Shown here: one piece after another, positions 16,185-24,241 of the stretch
How the letters are laid out: each line of letters starts with the position of its first letter
How positions within the stretch are numbered: the stretch's first letter is position 1
From: Streptantibioticus cattleyicolor NRRL 8057 = DSM 46488
GTDB taxonomy: Bacteria > Actinomycetota > Actinomycetes > Streptomycetales > Streptomycetaceae
Direction: 5' to 3'
NCBI RefSeq assembly: GCF_000240165.1
Contig: NC_017585.1
Coordinates: 1,240,001 to 1,304,000 of the forward strand
Length of the DNA stretch: 64,000 bases
Notes under the pieces: model-generated
The model's input: only the letters and a program-made list of their open reading frames with translations
Database searches by the model: none
What the model was told of the DNA's origin: nothing
Position numbers and translations under genes: made by a program

Positions 16185-16220
16185 TTCACGTGCTGGGGCG
16201 TTCACGTGCTGGGGCGTGCT
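16179..16220. repeat. 16-bp tandem repeat with CACGTG core
   Basis: GGGGCGTTCACGTGCT occurs at 16179-16194 and 16195-16210, with a truncated third copy GGGGCGTGCT at 16211-16220. The first copy begins within the right arm of the terminator hairpin. Each full unit contains the palindrome CACGTG. It may be a by-product of slippage at the hairpin or a protein-binding array in front of the acyltransferase gene. Confidence 0.75.
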
Positions 16221-16426
16221 GCGTTGTCATGCCCATGATTACGACGGCTACGGGTCACCCTCTCCCGGATAGGGGAGCCGGGGGCGGCACAGGGGTGGTT
16301 CCGGGGTGTGGCCGTTCCCCGGCCCGCCCGTAGGTTTTCCGGCGTCGCATTCGCTCGGATGGAAAAGCACCGGTGAACACCGGACGCCGAGCGGTGGAAA
16401 CGCCGAAGGAAAACCGAGGGGGAATC

Positions 16427-17563
16427 ATGGAGGCCACGCCGAAGAGCGTGAATCCACTGGAACGGGGGCGGCTCCGGTCCCTGACCGGAATGCGTTTCCT
16501 CGCGGCTGCCATGGTGTTCTTCGGACATGCCTTCGCCGATCCGCTCAGCAAGGTGGATGCGCCGGGTCTCCTCGCCCTCGTGTGGTTCCGGGCGGGGTCG
16601 TTCGGCGTCTCCTTCTTCTTCGTCCTCAGCGGATTCGTCCTGACCTGGTCGGCCCGTCCGCACGACCGCCCGGCGCCCTTCCTCAGACGCCGGATCCTCA
16701 AGGTCTACCCCAACCACCTGGTCACCTTCGCCGGAACCGCCCTGCTGCTGTGGGCCGCCGGACAACGCCTCACCGGAGCCGTGCCCAACCTGCTGCTCCT
16801 CCAGTCCTGGCTGCCCGACGTCCGGATCGTCAACAGCGTCAACACGGTGAGCTGGACGCTCAGTTGCGAAATCCTGTTCTACGCCGCCTTCCCGCTGCTG
16901 GCGCGCTGGACCGGACGTATCCGGCCGGAACGGTTGTGGTACTGGGCGTCCGCGGTGGCGGCGGCCGTCGTTCTCGTACCGTGGTGCGCGCAGGTGCTTC
17001 CGGCCCGGCCCAGGGCCGCGCCGCCGCTCGATTTCTCGTTCCTGCAGTGGTGGTTCGTGAATTTCGCGCCGCCGGTGCGGGCGCTGGAATTCGTGCTGGG
17101 GATCCTGCTGGCCCGGCTCGTGCTGAGCGGGCGGTGGATCCGGCTGGGTCGCGGCTGGGCGGTGGCCCTGGTGGTCCTCGCCTACGCCGTGGCGTCGGTC
17201 GTCCCCTATCTGTTCGGGGTGGTCGCGGTGGGGGTCGTCCCGCTCGGTCTGCTGATCGCCGCCACCGCCGCGGCCGACACCGAGGGGCGCGGTGGACGGC
17301 TCGGCGGGCCCGTGATGACCTGGCTGGGGGAGATCTCGTTCGCCTTCTACCTGGTGCACCGTCCGCTGCTGATCGCGGCGTCCGGGGTGCTGGGCCGGGG
17401 AACGGCGGCCGGGGCGGCGACGGCGGCGGCGGTGTTCGCGGTGGCCGTGGCGGCGGCCTGGGCCCTGCACACGGGGGTCGAGCGGCCGGTGACGCGCCGC
17501 TGGAGCACACCACGGGCGATGCGGCGAGCGCGCGCGGGCGACGAGACCCCGCTGCGCGCCTGA
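16427..17563 (+). CDS. Acyltransferase 3 family membrane protein
   Basis: 378 residues from ATG 16427, preceded by GAGGGGGA. About ten membrane helices. The family signature is intact: RSLTGMRFLAAAMVFFGHAF at residue 17 (His in the active-site FFGHAF), FFVLSGFVLTWS near 70, and RRRILKVYPNHL near 93. The family O-acylates sugars, lipids or natural products at the cytoplasmic membrane. A P450 gene follows 35 bases later on the same strand, so the two probably form a small modification operon. An upstream GTG at 16373 is less likely. Confidence 0.9.
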   Translation: MEATPKSVNPLERGRLRSLTGMRFLAAAMVFFGHAFADPLSKVDAPGLLALVWFRAGSFGVSFFFVLSGFVLTWSARPHDRPAPFLRRRILKVYPNHLVTFAGTALLLWAAGQRLTGAVPNLLLLQSWLPDVRIVNSVNTVSWTLSCEILFYAAFPLLARWTGRIRPERLWYWASAVAAAVVLVPWCAQVLPARPRAAPPLDFSFLQWWFVNFAPPVRALEFVLGILLARLVLSGRWIRLGRGWAVALVVLAYAVASVVPYLFGVVAVGVVPLGLLIAATAAADTEGRGGRLGGPVMTWLGEISFAFYLVHRPLLIAASGVLGRGTAAGAATAAAVFAVAVAAAWALHTGVERPVTRRWSTPRAMRRARAGDETPLRA

Positions 17564-17598
17564 CCCCAAGACACCTTGAGACGAAGGGAGTCCCCTGA

Positions 17599-18852
17599 GT
17601 GGACCCCGTGCCGCCGGCCCGCCAAGCGCCCGCACCCTCCGGGACCGCGCGAGCCGCCGCCCCGCCGGTGCTGCCCGCGCCCGGCTCGATGCCCCGCAGC
17701 TGCCCGCTGGGCCCGCCGGACGCCTACCGGCACGCCCTGGAAACCCCCGGCTTCAGCCGCGTCACCCTCCAGTACGGCAGATACGGCACGCTGCTGACCC
17801 GGTACGAGGACGTGCGCGCCGCGCTGCGCGACGAACGGATCGGCTCCGCGCTGCACCAGTTGCCGCCGGTACTGGACGGACAGTCGCCGCCCGGCTGGTT
17901 CTTCGGCCTGGACGGACCCGAACACGCCCGCTACCGACGGGTGTTGGCCAAGATGTTCTCCGTCACCCGGACGCGGCGCTTCGAACCGGTGATCCGGGCG
18001 ATCACCGACGAACTGCTGGACGCCCTCGAACCCCACGCCACCGGGGCGGACCGGGCCGTCGACCTCATGGCGGGGCTGGCCTGGCCGCTGGCGGTGCGGG
18101 TGCCCTGCGCCCTGCTCGGGATCTCCGGCGACGACCAGGCCACGTTCAAACGACAGGTCGACACGTTGATCGCCCCCGGGGTGACCCGCGAGGAGATCAC
18201 CGAGGTCTACCGCGCCATGTGGTGGCGGATGCGCGGCCTGGTCGACGCCGAGCGGTCCGGAACCGGCGGCCAGGGACTGTTCGCCGAACTCGTCGCCGAC
18301 CAGTCCGGCCCGGACGCCTTCGACGACGACGAGATCGCCTCCATCGGGCTGTCGCTGCGCATCGCGGGGCTCGACCCCATCGCCCATCTGCTGGGCCTCG
18401 GCCTGTTCGCCCTGCTGTGCCACCCCGAGCAGCTCGCCCTGGTCCGCGCGGCGGGGGCCGACGCCGTCGAGGAGCTGCTGCGTTTCGTACCGTTCAACAA
18501 CATGGGGGCGGTACGCGTGGCGGTCCAGGACACCGTGGTGGACGGCGAACCGGTCGCGCAGGGCGAGGTGGTGGTCGCCTCGCTCACCGCCGCCAACCGC
18601 GACGCGACGGTCTTCGCCGACCCCGACACCCTCGACGTGACCCGTCACAACGCCGCCGCCCACCTGGCGTTCGGCCACGGCCCGCACCGTTGCCTCGGCC
18701 GGCACCTGGCCGGCCAGGTGGTCACCGTCGTCCTCGACCGGCTCCTCGGACGCTTCCCCGGGCTGCGGCTCGCGGTGGCCGCCGAGCGGGTGCCGCCGTT
18801 CGAGTCGGCGGGCTTCTACGGGGTCGCCGAGCTGCCGGTACACCTGACATAA
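17599..18852 (+). CDS. Cytochrome P450 with atypical I-helix
   Basis: 417 residues from GTG 17599. The haem loop FGHGPHRCLGRHLA (near residue 358) and K-helix EELLR are canonical. The oxygen-activation segment of the I-helix reads RIAGLDPIAHLL where P450s normally have AGxETT, so the acid is kept (Asp) but the Thr is Pro. Such replacements occur in P450s that use substrate-assisted catalysis. A proline-rich leader of about 35 residues precedes the P450 fold. It is downstream of and probably co-transcribed with the acyltransferase, and ends 2 bases before the convergent sigma-factor gene. Confidence 0.93.
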   Translation: MDPVPPARQAPAPSGTARAAAPPVLPAPGSMPRSCPLGPPDAYRHALETPGFSRVTLQYGRYGTLLTRYEDVRAALRDERIGSALHQLPPVLDGQSPPGWFFGLDGPEHARYRRVLAKMFSVTRTRRFEPVIRAITDELLDALEPHATGADRAVDLMAGLAWPLAVRVPCALLGISGDDQATFKRQVDTLIAPGVTREEITEVYRAMWWRMRGLVDAERSGTGGQGLFAELVADQSGPDAFDDDEIASIGLSLRIAGLDPIAHLLGLGLFALLCHPEQLALVRAAGADAVEELLRFVPFNNMGAVRVAVQDTVVDGEPVAQGEVVVASLTAANRDATVFADPDTLDVTRHNAAAHLAFGHGPHRCLGRHLAGQVVTVVLDRLLGRFPGLRLAVAAERVPPFESAGFYGVAELPVHLT

Positions 18853-18854
18853 CG

Positions 18855-19781
18855 TCAGCGACGGGCTTCCCGGCGGGCCCGCCGCACCTCGCGGTGGATC
18901 GCCCAGGCGTCGGCGACCGGCCCGAGGTGGCCGAGCTTGTCGGGGTTGATCACCACGCGGATGTGCTGGACCCGCCCCTCGCGCACCTGAAGCACCATGG
19001 CCTGGAGGACCCGGCCGGCGCGGTCCCGGAAGACCGCGCCGGGCTCCCCGTTGACCTCGGCCGGCTCGAACCGGACGCCGACCCGGGGCAGCCAGGGGAA
19101 GACCACGCCCAGCAGCCTGGCCACGTTCCACGCGCCCGTCACGGCCCGGGCCAGCTGCGGGGTCCTGCCGCCGCCGTCGCCCGTCAACTGCGCGTCGGCG
19201 GCGAGCAGTTCCCGCAAGCCCCCCACGTCACCCTCGCGCAACGCGTCGAAGAACCGCGTCGCCAGCTCCCGCCGCTCCCGCCGGTCCGCCTCGAACCGCG
19301 GGCGCCCCGCCTCCATGTGCCGCCGCGCCCGCACCAGCAACTGCCGGCACGCCGGCTCCGAACGCCCCACCGCCGCCGCGACCTCGTCGAACCCGAAGGC
19401 GAACACCTCACGCAGCACGAACACCGCCCGCTCCAGCGGACTGAGCCGCTCCAGCAGCACCAGCGCCGCCATCGACACCGAGTCCGCCAACTCCGCCGCC
19501 CGCGCCGGATCCTGGTACGGATCGTTCAGCAACGGCTCGGGGAACCACGGGCCCACGTACGCCTCACGTCGCACCCGCGCGGAACGCAGCACGTCGATCG
19601 AGATCCGGGTCACCGTGGTGGACAGGAACGCCCTGGCCGACGCGGGCCGGGTCGCCGAGCCGGCGAAACGCAGCCACGTCTCCTGCACCGCGTCCTCGGC
19701 CTCGCCCACACTGCCCAGGATCCGGTAGGCGATCGAGAACAGCAGCGGTCGCAACTCCTCGAACTCCTCGGCCTCTCCCAC
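18855..19781 (-). CDS. ECF41-family RNA polymerase sigma factor with SnoaL-like domain
   Basis: 308 residues from GTG 19781 (GGAGGAGAG upstream). Region 2 covers LRPLLFSIAYRILGSVGEAED, region 4 LSPLERAVFVLREVFAFGFDEVA, and a C-terminal SnoaL-like extension of about 110 residues follows. The three ECF41 hallmark motifs are present: WFPEPL in the linker, DGGGR and NPDKL in the extension. In this family the extension controls activity in place of an anti-sigma factor, and the target is the adjacent oxidoreductase or CMD gene. Here the CMD gene lies just upstream on the same strand with a matching promoter. Confidence 0.95.
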   Translation of the reverse strand: MGEAEEFEELRPLLFSIAYRILGSVGEAEDAVQETWLRFAGSATRPASARAFLSTTVTRISIDVLRSARVRREAYVGPWFPEPLLNDPYQDPARAAELADSVSMAALVLLERLSPLERAVFVLREVFAFGFDEVAAAVGRSEPACRQLLVRARRHMEAGRPRFEADRRERRELATRFFDALREGDVGGLRELLAADAQLTGDGGGRTPQLARAVTGAWNVARLLGVVFPWLPRVGVRFEPAEVNGEPGAVFRDRAGRVLQAMVLQVREGRVQHIRVVINPDKLGHLGPVADAWAIHREVRRARREARR

Positions 19782-19900
19782 GCCGGCTCTCCTCCCCCTG
19801 GACCCCTGCCACCCGGCCGTACGCGCGAACGCGGGCGGCCCGCCGGTGATCGGCCGGATCACCGGCAGGCCAGGGTAACGCCCCCGCGCCCCGCGCCGGT

Positions 19901-20374
19901 TCAGTGGAGTCGGCCCGGCTCGTAGCCGCCGGCCGGCTGCCGGGTGACGACGTTGAGCCGGTTGACCATGTTCATGAACGAGATCAGCACCACCAGAGCG
20001 GTCAACTGCGCCTCGTCGTAGTGCTCGGCGGCGCGTGCCCACACCTCGTCGCCGACCCCGCCCGCCCCGTCGGCGATCCGGGTCGCCTGCTCCGCCAGCT
20101 CCAGCGCCGCGCGTTCGGCCTCGGTGAAGACCGTGGCCTCCCGCCACACCGCCACCAGATGCAGCCGCACCGCGCTCTCCCCGGCCGCGGCGGCCTCCTT
20201 GGTGTGCATGTCGACGCAGGCACCGCACCCGTTGACCTGGCTGACCCGCAGCGCCACCAACTCCTGCGTCGCCGCCGGCAGCGACGACTCCTTGATCGCC
20301 TTGCCCGCCGCCATCAGATGCTTGATCGCCTTGCCGGCCGTCGCGTCGGCGAAGAAATCCAGTCGCGCGTCCAT
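19901..20374 (-). CDS. Carboxymuconolactone decarboxylase / AhpD-like protein
   Basis: 157 residues. The AhpD-type active site is QVNGCGACVDMHTKEA (CxxC followed by His, near residue 48), so it is likely a small redox or peroxidase-like enzyme. ATG 20374 with a GGGGAGA ribosome site. It precedes the ECF41 sigma gene by 119 bases and has an ECF41-type promoter 40 bases upstream, the standard ECF41 arrangement in which this gene is the sigma factor's target. Confidence 0.93.
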   Translation of the reverse strand: MDARLDFFADATAGKAIKHLMAAGKAIKESSLPAATQELVALRVSQVNGCGACVDMHTKEAAAAGESAVRLHLVAVWREATVFTEAERAALELAEQATRIADGAGGVGDEVWARAAEHYDEAQLTALVVLISFMNMVNRLNVVTRQPAGGYEPGRLH

Positions 20375-20413
20375 CGCGTTCTCCCCGGTGTCCGTCGGTG
20401 CGTACACCCTTGG

Positions 20414-20440
20414 GACGAGACGGCCCGGCCCGCTGTGACA
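20414..20440 (-). promoter_or_regulatory. ECF41-type promoter of the CMD gene
   Basis: Read on the minus strand: TGTCACA (20440-20434), 16 bases, CGTC (20417-20414). This equals the published ECF41 consensus TGTCACA-n16-CGTC in sequence and spacing. The -10 element lies 40 bases before the ATG at 20374. Confidence 0.88.
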
Positions 20441-20484
20441 TCGCCGGGTGTGACGTGCGTCGTTCCGCGTCCCGGCGTGACCGC

Positions 20485-20955
20485 TCAGCCGCGACAGCCC
20501 GGCGACGCGGTGAGGAAATGCCGGATGCCGGCGGCCAGGGCCGACATCTGCTCCCCGGCTTCGAGCCACGTCGTCACCGAGGCGCCCCATCCGCCCGCGG
20601 CGTTCCGCCAGGGGCGCAGCGTCCAGGTGAGGCCGACGTGGCCGCCGGAGCGGAACACGGCGGAGACGGCCAGGTCCCGGTTGTCGGTCCGCCAACGGCG
20701 TTCGCCCCGCCATCCCCGGTAGTCGGCGGCCAGGCTCTCCAGGAACGGGGCGAGGTCGGGGTCCGTGAACCAGGCCACCACCTCGTCCACGCGCGCGGTG
20801 AGGCCGGGGGCCCACGCTTCGACGGTGTAGCGCGCGGAGTCCTGGTCGTCGCGGAAGCGGTCGCGGAACCGCACGCCGACGGACGGGTTGTCGCGGCAGC
20901 GGACGACGACGTCCGCCGGTTCGTGGGGCGGGCTGTCGCCGTGCGGGGAGGTCAT
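20485..20955 (-). CDS. DUF6228-like protein
   Basis: 156 residues from ATG 20955. Contains VRCRDNPSVGVRFRDR, VEAWAPGLTARVDEVVAWF and SAVFRSGGHVGLTWTLRPW, which match my memory of the DUF6228 family common in Streptomyces. No signal or membrane segment; the function is unknown. It lies 50 bases downstream of the EamA transporter on the same strand and could be co-transcribed. Confidence 0.75.
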   Translation of the reverse strand: MTSPHGDSPPHEPADVVVRCRDNPSVGVRFRDRFRDDQDSARYTVEAWAPGLTARVDEVVAWFTDPDLAPFLESLAADYRGWRGERRWRTDNRDLAVSAVFRSGGHVGLTWTLRPWRNAAGGWGASVTTWLEAGEQMSALAAGIRHFLTASPGCRG

Positions 20956-21005
20956 GAGCGGGACGGTACGCGGTACCGCGTACGCCGTCATCCGGGTTCC
21001 GCGCG

Positions 21006-21893
21006 TCAGGTGCGTTGCGTCACCGCCACGCAGACCAGCACGGCGACCGCGGCCGGGATGGTCGCCGTGCTCAGGTGCTCGCCGAGCAGGGACCAGGACC
21101 AGGCCAACGTCAGCAGGGGCTGGGCTAGTTGGAACTGGCTGGCGCGGGCGACGCCGACCAGGGCCATGCCGCGGTACCAGAGCGCGAGGCCCACCGTCTG
21201 CGAGCCGACGGCCAGGTAGAGCAGGCCGGCGACCGGGAGGGCGGTGAGGTGGACGGGTTCGGCGCGCAGCGCGAGGACGGCACCGGGCAGGGTGACGGGG
21301 AGCGAGGCGACCAGGGCCCAGCTGATGACCTGCCAGCCGGGCATGACACCGGCCAGCCGTCCGCCGGCCACGTACCCGGCGGCGCACACCACCAGTGAGG
21401 CGAACAGCAGCAGATCGGCACCGGTCGGGGTGCCGCTGCTCTGCGCGAGCGTGAAGACGATCACCACCGCGGTACCGGCCGAGGCCGCGATCCAGAACGC
21501 GCGGGAGTGCCGGGAGCCGGTGACCGCGGCGCCGAGCGCGGCGGTGGCCAGCGGCAGCGCGCCGACCACCACCGCGGCGTGCGAGGTCTGCGTGGTGCGC
21601 AGGGCGAGCGTGGTCAGCAACGGGAAGCCGACGACCACCCCGAGGCCCACCACGGCGAGCGCGGGCCAGTGCCGCCGGGCCGGCGGGCGCACCCGGCCGG
21701 CCAGCAGCGCCGCCCCGCCCAGCGCGGCGGCGAGCACGGCCCGCACGGTGACCGTCGTCCACGGGCCGAAACCGCCGAGCGCCCAGTGGGTGGCCGGGAA
21801 GGTGAAGGAGAACATCAGGACGCCGAGGCCGGCCAGGAGGGCGCCGTGCGGGGTGCGCCGGACGGACGGCGCGGTGGCTCCGCCGGACGTCAC
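21006..21893 (-). CDS. EamA/DMT-family transporter
   Basis: 295 residues from GTG 21893; about ten membrane helices in two EamA halves (LLAGLGVLMFSFTFPATHWAL at the first, LLYLAVGSQTVGLALWYRGMA in the second). Such proteins export metabolites or amino acids. The frame stays open upstream to ATG 21980, but that start would overlap the start codon of the divergent regulator (CATG at 21978-21981) and adds 29 residues of polar sequence before the first helix, so the internal GTG is preferred. Divergent from a MocR regulator, a common pairing. Confidence 0.85.
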   Translation of the reverse strand: MTSGGATAPSVRRTPHGALLAGLGVLMFSFTFPATHWALGGFGPWTTVTVRAVLAAALGGAALLAGRVRPPARRHWPALAVVGLGVVVGFPLLTTLALRTTQTSHAAVVVGALPLATAALGAAVTGSRHSRAFWIAASAGTAVVIVFTLAQSSGTPTGADLLLFASLVVCAAGYVAGGRLAGVMPGWQVISWALVASLPVTLPGAVLALRAEPVHLTALPVAGLLYLAVGSQTVGLALWYRGMALVGVARASQFQLAQPLLTLAWSWSLLGEHLSTATIPAAVAVLVCVAVTQRT

Positions 21894-21921
21894 GTCGGGG
21901 TCCGCGGCGGACCCCGAGGGT

Positions 21922-21953
21922 CGAACCGCTGTCCGAACCGCTATCCGACGCTC
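21922..21953. repeat. 12-bp direct repeats in regulator/transporter intergenic region
   Basis: CGAACCGCTGTC (21922-21933), CGAACCGCTATC (21934-21945) and a partial CGACGCTC (21946-21953) are head to tail. They lie just upstream of TATTCT (21965-21970), a plausible -10 placed so that transcription of the regulator would begin at or next to its ATG 21979. MocR regulators typically bind direct repeats, so this is a candidate operator. Confidence 0.55.
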
Positions 21954-21978
21954 TTCAGTAGCGCTATTCTCAATCCTC

Positions 21979-23421
21979 ATGAACAACGGTATCAGTTACC
22001 GGAAGCTCGCCGAAGACCTGCGAAGTGACCTGGAGCGCTACTCGCCGGGCGAGCGGCTACCGTCCAGCCGTGCGCTGGTCGAGCGCTTCGCGGTGTCGCC
22101 GGTGACCGTCTCCCGGGCGCTGTCCGTGCTGGCCGCCGAGGGGCTGGTGGTGACCAGGCCGGGCGCCGGGACGTTCCGGGCGCGGCGGCCGTCCGGCCCG
22201 GCCACCGGCGCGCGGCCCGCCGACACCTCGTGGCAGCAGATCGCGCTCAGCGCGCAGGACCACGGCGACGCGGCGCCCCGCGCGGTGGACGACTCCGGCG
22301 TGCTGGCCACCCTCGCCTCACCGCCGCCCGGCGTGATCCCGTTCAACACCGGTTATCTGCACCCGTCCCTCCAGCCGGAGCGGGCGCTCGCCGCCGCGCT
22401 GGCCCGGGCCGCGCGCCGGCCCGGCGTCTGGGACCGGCCGCCGGCGGAGGGGGTGACCCCGCTGCGGGCGTGGTTCGCCAGGGAGGCCGGCGGCGCCCTC
22501 GGCCCGTCCAACGTCCTGATCACCGCGGGTGGACAGGCCGCGCTCACCACCGCGCTGCACGCGCTGGCCGCGCCCGGCTCGGCCGTGCTGGTCGAATCGC
22601 CCACCTATCCGGGGCTGTTGGCGGTCGCCCGGGCGGCGGGGCTGCGTCCGGTGCCGGTGCCGGTGGACGCCGACGGGGTGCGCCCGGATCTGCTCGCCGA
22701 CGCCTTCGCCGCCACCGGCGCCCGGGTCTTCTTCTGCCAGCCGCTCTTCCAGAACCCGACCGGGACCGTGCTCACCGCCGAGCGCCGCGCCCAGGTGGTG
22801 GCGACCGCGCGGGCGGCCGGGGCCTTCGTGATCGAGGACGACTTCGCGCGCCGCCTGTCGCACGGCGGACCGCTCGGCCCGACGATGGTCGCCGACGACG
22901 CCGAGGGCACCGTGGTCCACGTCACCTCGCTGACCAAGGCCACCTCGCCGAGTCTGCGGGTGGGCGCGCTGATCGCCCGCGGTCCGGTGCTGATGCGGCT
23001 GCGCGCCATCCAGGTGGTCGACAGCTTCTTCGTACCGCGTCCGCTCCAGGAGGCCGCCCTGGAACTCGTCGGCGCCCCGGCCTGGCCGCGTCATCTGCGC
23101 ACCGTCGCCGCCGAGTTGCGTACCCGGCGCGACGCGCTGGTGGCCGCGTTGCGCGGGGCGCTGCCGCGACTCGTCCCGGACCGGCTGCCCGACGGCGGCG
23201 GCCACCTGTGGCTGCGCCTGCCCGACGGCGCGGACGAGTACGCGCTCGCCACCGCCGCGTTGCGGCACGGTGTCGCGGTGGCCCCGGGCCGCCCGTACTA
23301 CGCCGCCGAAGCCCCGGCCCCGCACATCCGCGTCAGCTACGCCGACACCGCGGGCCCCGAGGAGATCGCCGACGGGGTCGCCCGGCTGGCGGCGGCGTGC
23401 GCGGAGGCCGGGGTGTGCTGA
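21979..23421 (+). CDS. MocR-type GntR/aminotransferase-like transcriptional regulator
   Basis: 480 residues. The N-terminal GntR winged helix is residues 1-70 (LPSSRALVERFAVSPVTVSRAL and PGAGTFRARRP). The C-terminal part is an aminotransferase class I fold with the PLP lysine in SLTKATSPSLRVG near residue 317 and FFCQPLFQNPTGTVL near 253. MocR proteins sense PLP and amine ligands; some control vitamin B6 genes, others transporters. ATG 21979 fits the domain start exactly and lacks a ribosome site, so a leaderless transcript is likely. Ends 4 bases before the convergent crotonase gene. Confidence 0.93.
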   Translation: MNNGISYRKLAEDLRSDLERYSPGERLPSSRALVERFAVSPVTVSRALSVLAAEGLVVTRPGAGTFRARRPSGPATGARPADTSWQQIALSAQDHGDAAPRAVDDSGVLATLASPPPGVIPFNTGYLHPSLQPERALAAALARAARRPGVWDRPPAEGVTPLRAWFAREAGGALGPSNVLITAGGQAALTTALHALAAPGSAVLVESPTYPGLLAVARAAGLRPVPVPVDADGVRPDLLADAFAATGARVFFCQPLFQNPTGTVLTAERRAQVVATARAAGAFVIEDDFARRLSHGGPLGPTMVADDAEGTVVHVTSLTKATSPSLRVGALIARGPVLMRLRAIQVVDSFFVPRPLQEAALELVGAPAWPRHLRTVAAELRTRRDALVAALRGALPRLVPDRLPDGGGHLWLRLPDGADEYALATAALRHGVAVAPGRPYYAAEAPAPHIRVSYADTAGPEEIADGVARLAAACAEAGVC

Positions 23422-23425
23422 GCCG

Positions 23426-24241
23426 TCAGTCGGTGCCGAGGCGGTGGACGTCGGCGCCGCGGCGGGTGTAGTGGGCGGCGGCGAGGACGGAGGCCATCAA
23501 CTCGGAGTCGAGGGCCGAGGGGTCGGCGAGCCGGGTGGCCGCGGCGTAGGAGTTGAGCAGCGCCTTGGTCACCCGCAGCGCCGCCGGCGAACGGCGCAGG
23601 ACGGGCTTGACCCAGGCGGCGACCGCGGCGTCCAGTTCCTCCTCGGGGACCACCTTCTGCAGCACCGACAGGCCGTGGGCCTCGGCGGCGCCGAACGCCC
23701 GGCCGGTGAGGACGAGTTCGCGGACCCGGGCGGCGCCCACCTCGTGCAGCAGGCGGGGGAGGAGCCCGCCCCAGGCGGTGGGGAGCCCCAGCGCGAGTTC
23801 GGGGAGGCGGAAGCTCGCGGTGTCCGCGCCCACCCGCAGGTCGCAGGCGAGGGCCAGCGCGAGGCCGGCGCCGATCGCCCGGCCCTGCACCCGGGCGACG
23901 GTGACCGCCGGACTGGCGGTGAGCGCCTCGCAGACCCGGCGGGCCTTGGTCCCCGAGACACGGATGCCCGACCCGGTGGGGTCCTCGGCCAGGTGGGCCG
24001 CGAACTCCCGCCGGTCGCCGCCGAGACAGAAGTCCCGGCCGGCGCCGGACAGGACGATCACGCGTATCTCCGGGTGCGGATCGTCCAGCACGTGCAGCAA
24101 CTCGTCGAGCATGGCGTCGGTGACGACGTTCCCGGCCGTCGGACAGGCCAACTCCACGTAAAGAGCGGCGCCTTGGCGCTCCACCCGCAGCGTGGTCGGC
24201 CGGGGGGAGGCGTAGGCGGCGGAATGCTGGGCGGTGTTCAC
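23426..24241 (-). CDS. Enoyl-CoA hydratase/isomerase (crotonase) family protein
   Basis: 271 residues. Crotonase features: VIVLSGAGRDFCLGGDRREF near residue 61 (first oxyanion-hole loop), VQGRAIGAGLALALACDLRVG near 117 (second loop) and FRLPELALGLPTAWGGLLPRLL near 142. Family members hydrate, isomerise or hydrolyse acyl-CoA thioesters. The ATG overlaps the stop of the upstream P450 gene by 4 bases, so it is co-translated with the conservon-linked P450. That makes it an unusual last member of the conservon transcription unit. Confidence 0.9.
   Translation of the reverse strand: MNTAQHSAAYASPRPTTLRVERQGAALYVELACPTAGNVVTDAMLDELLHVLDDPHPEIRVIVLSGAGRDFCLGGDRREFAAHLAEDPTGSGIRVSGTKARRVCEALTASPAVTVARVQGRAIGAGLALALACDLRVGADTASFRLPELALGLPTAWGGLLPRLLHEVGAARVRELVLTGRAFGAAEAHGLSVLQKVVPEEELDAAVAAWVKPVLRRSPAALRVTKALLNSYAAATRLADPSALDSELMASVLAAAHYTRRGADVHRLGTD

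Noticed and set aside
16427-18852. A larger secondary-metabolite gene cluster
   Set aside because: Only an acyltransferase and a P450 are present; no polyketide, peptide or terpene synthase is nearby.
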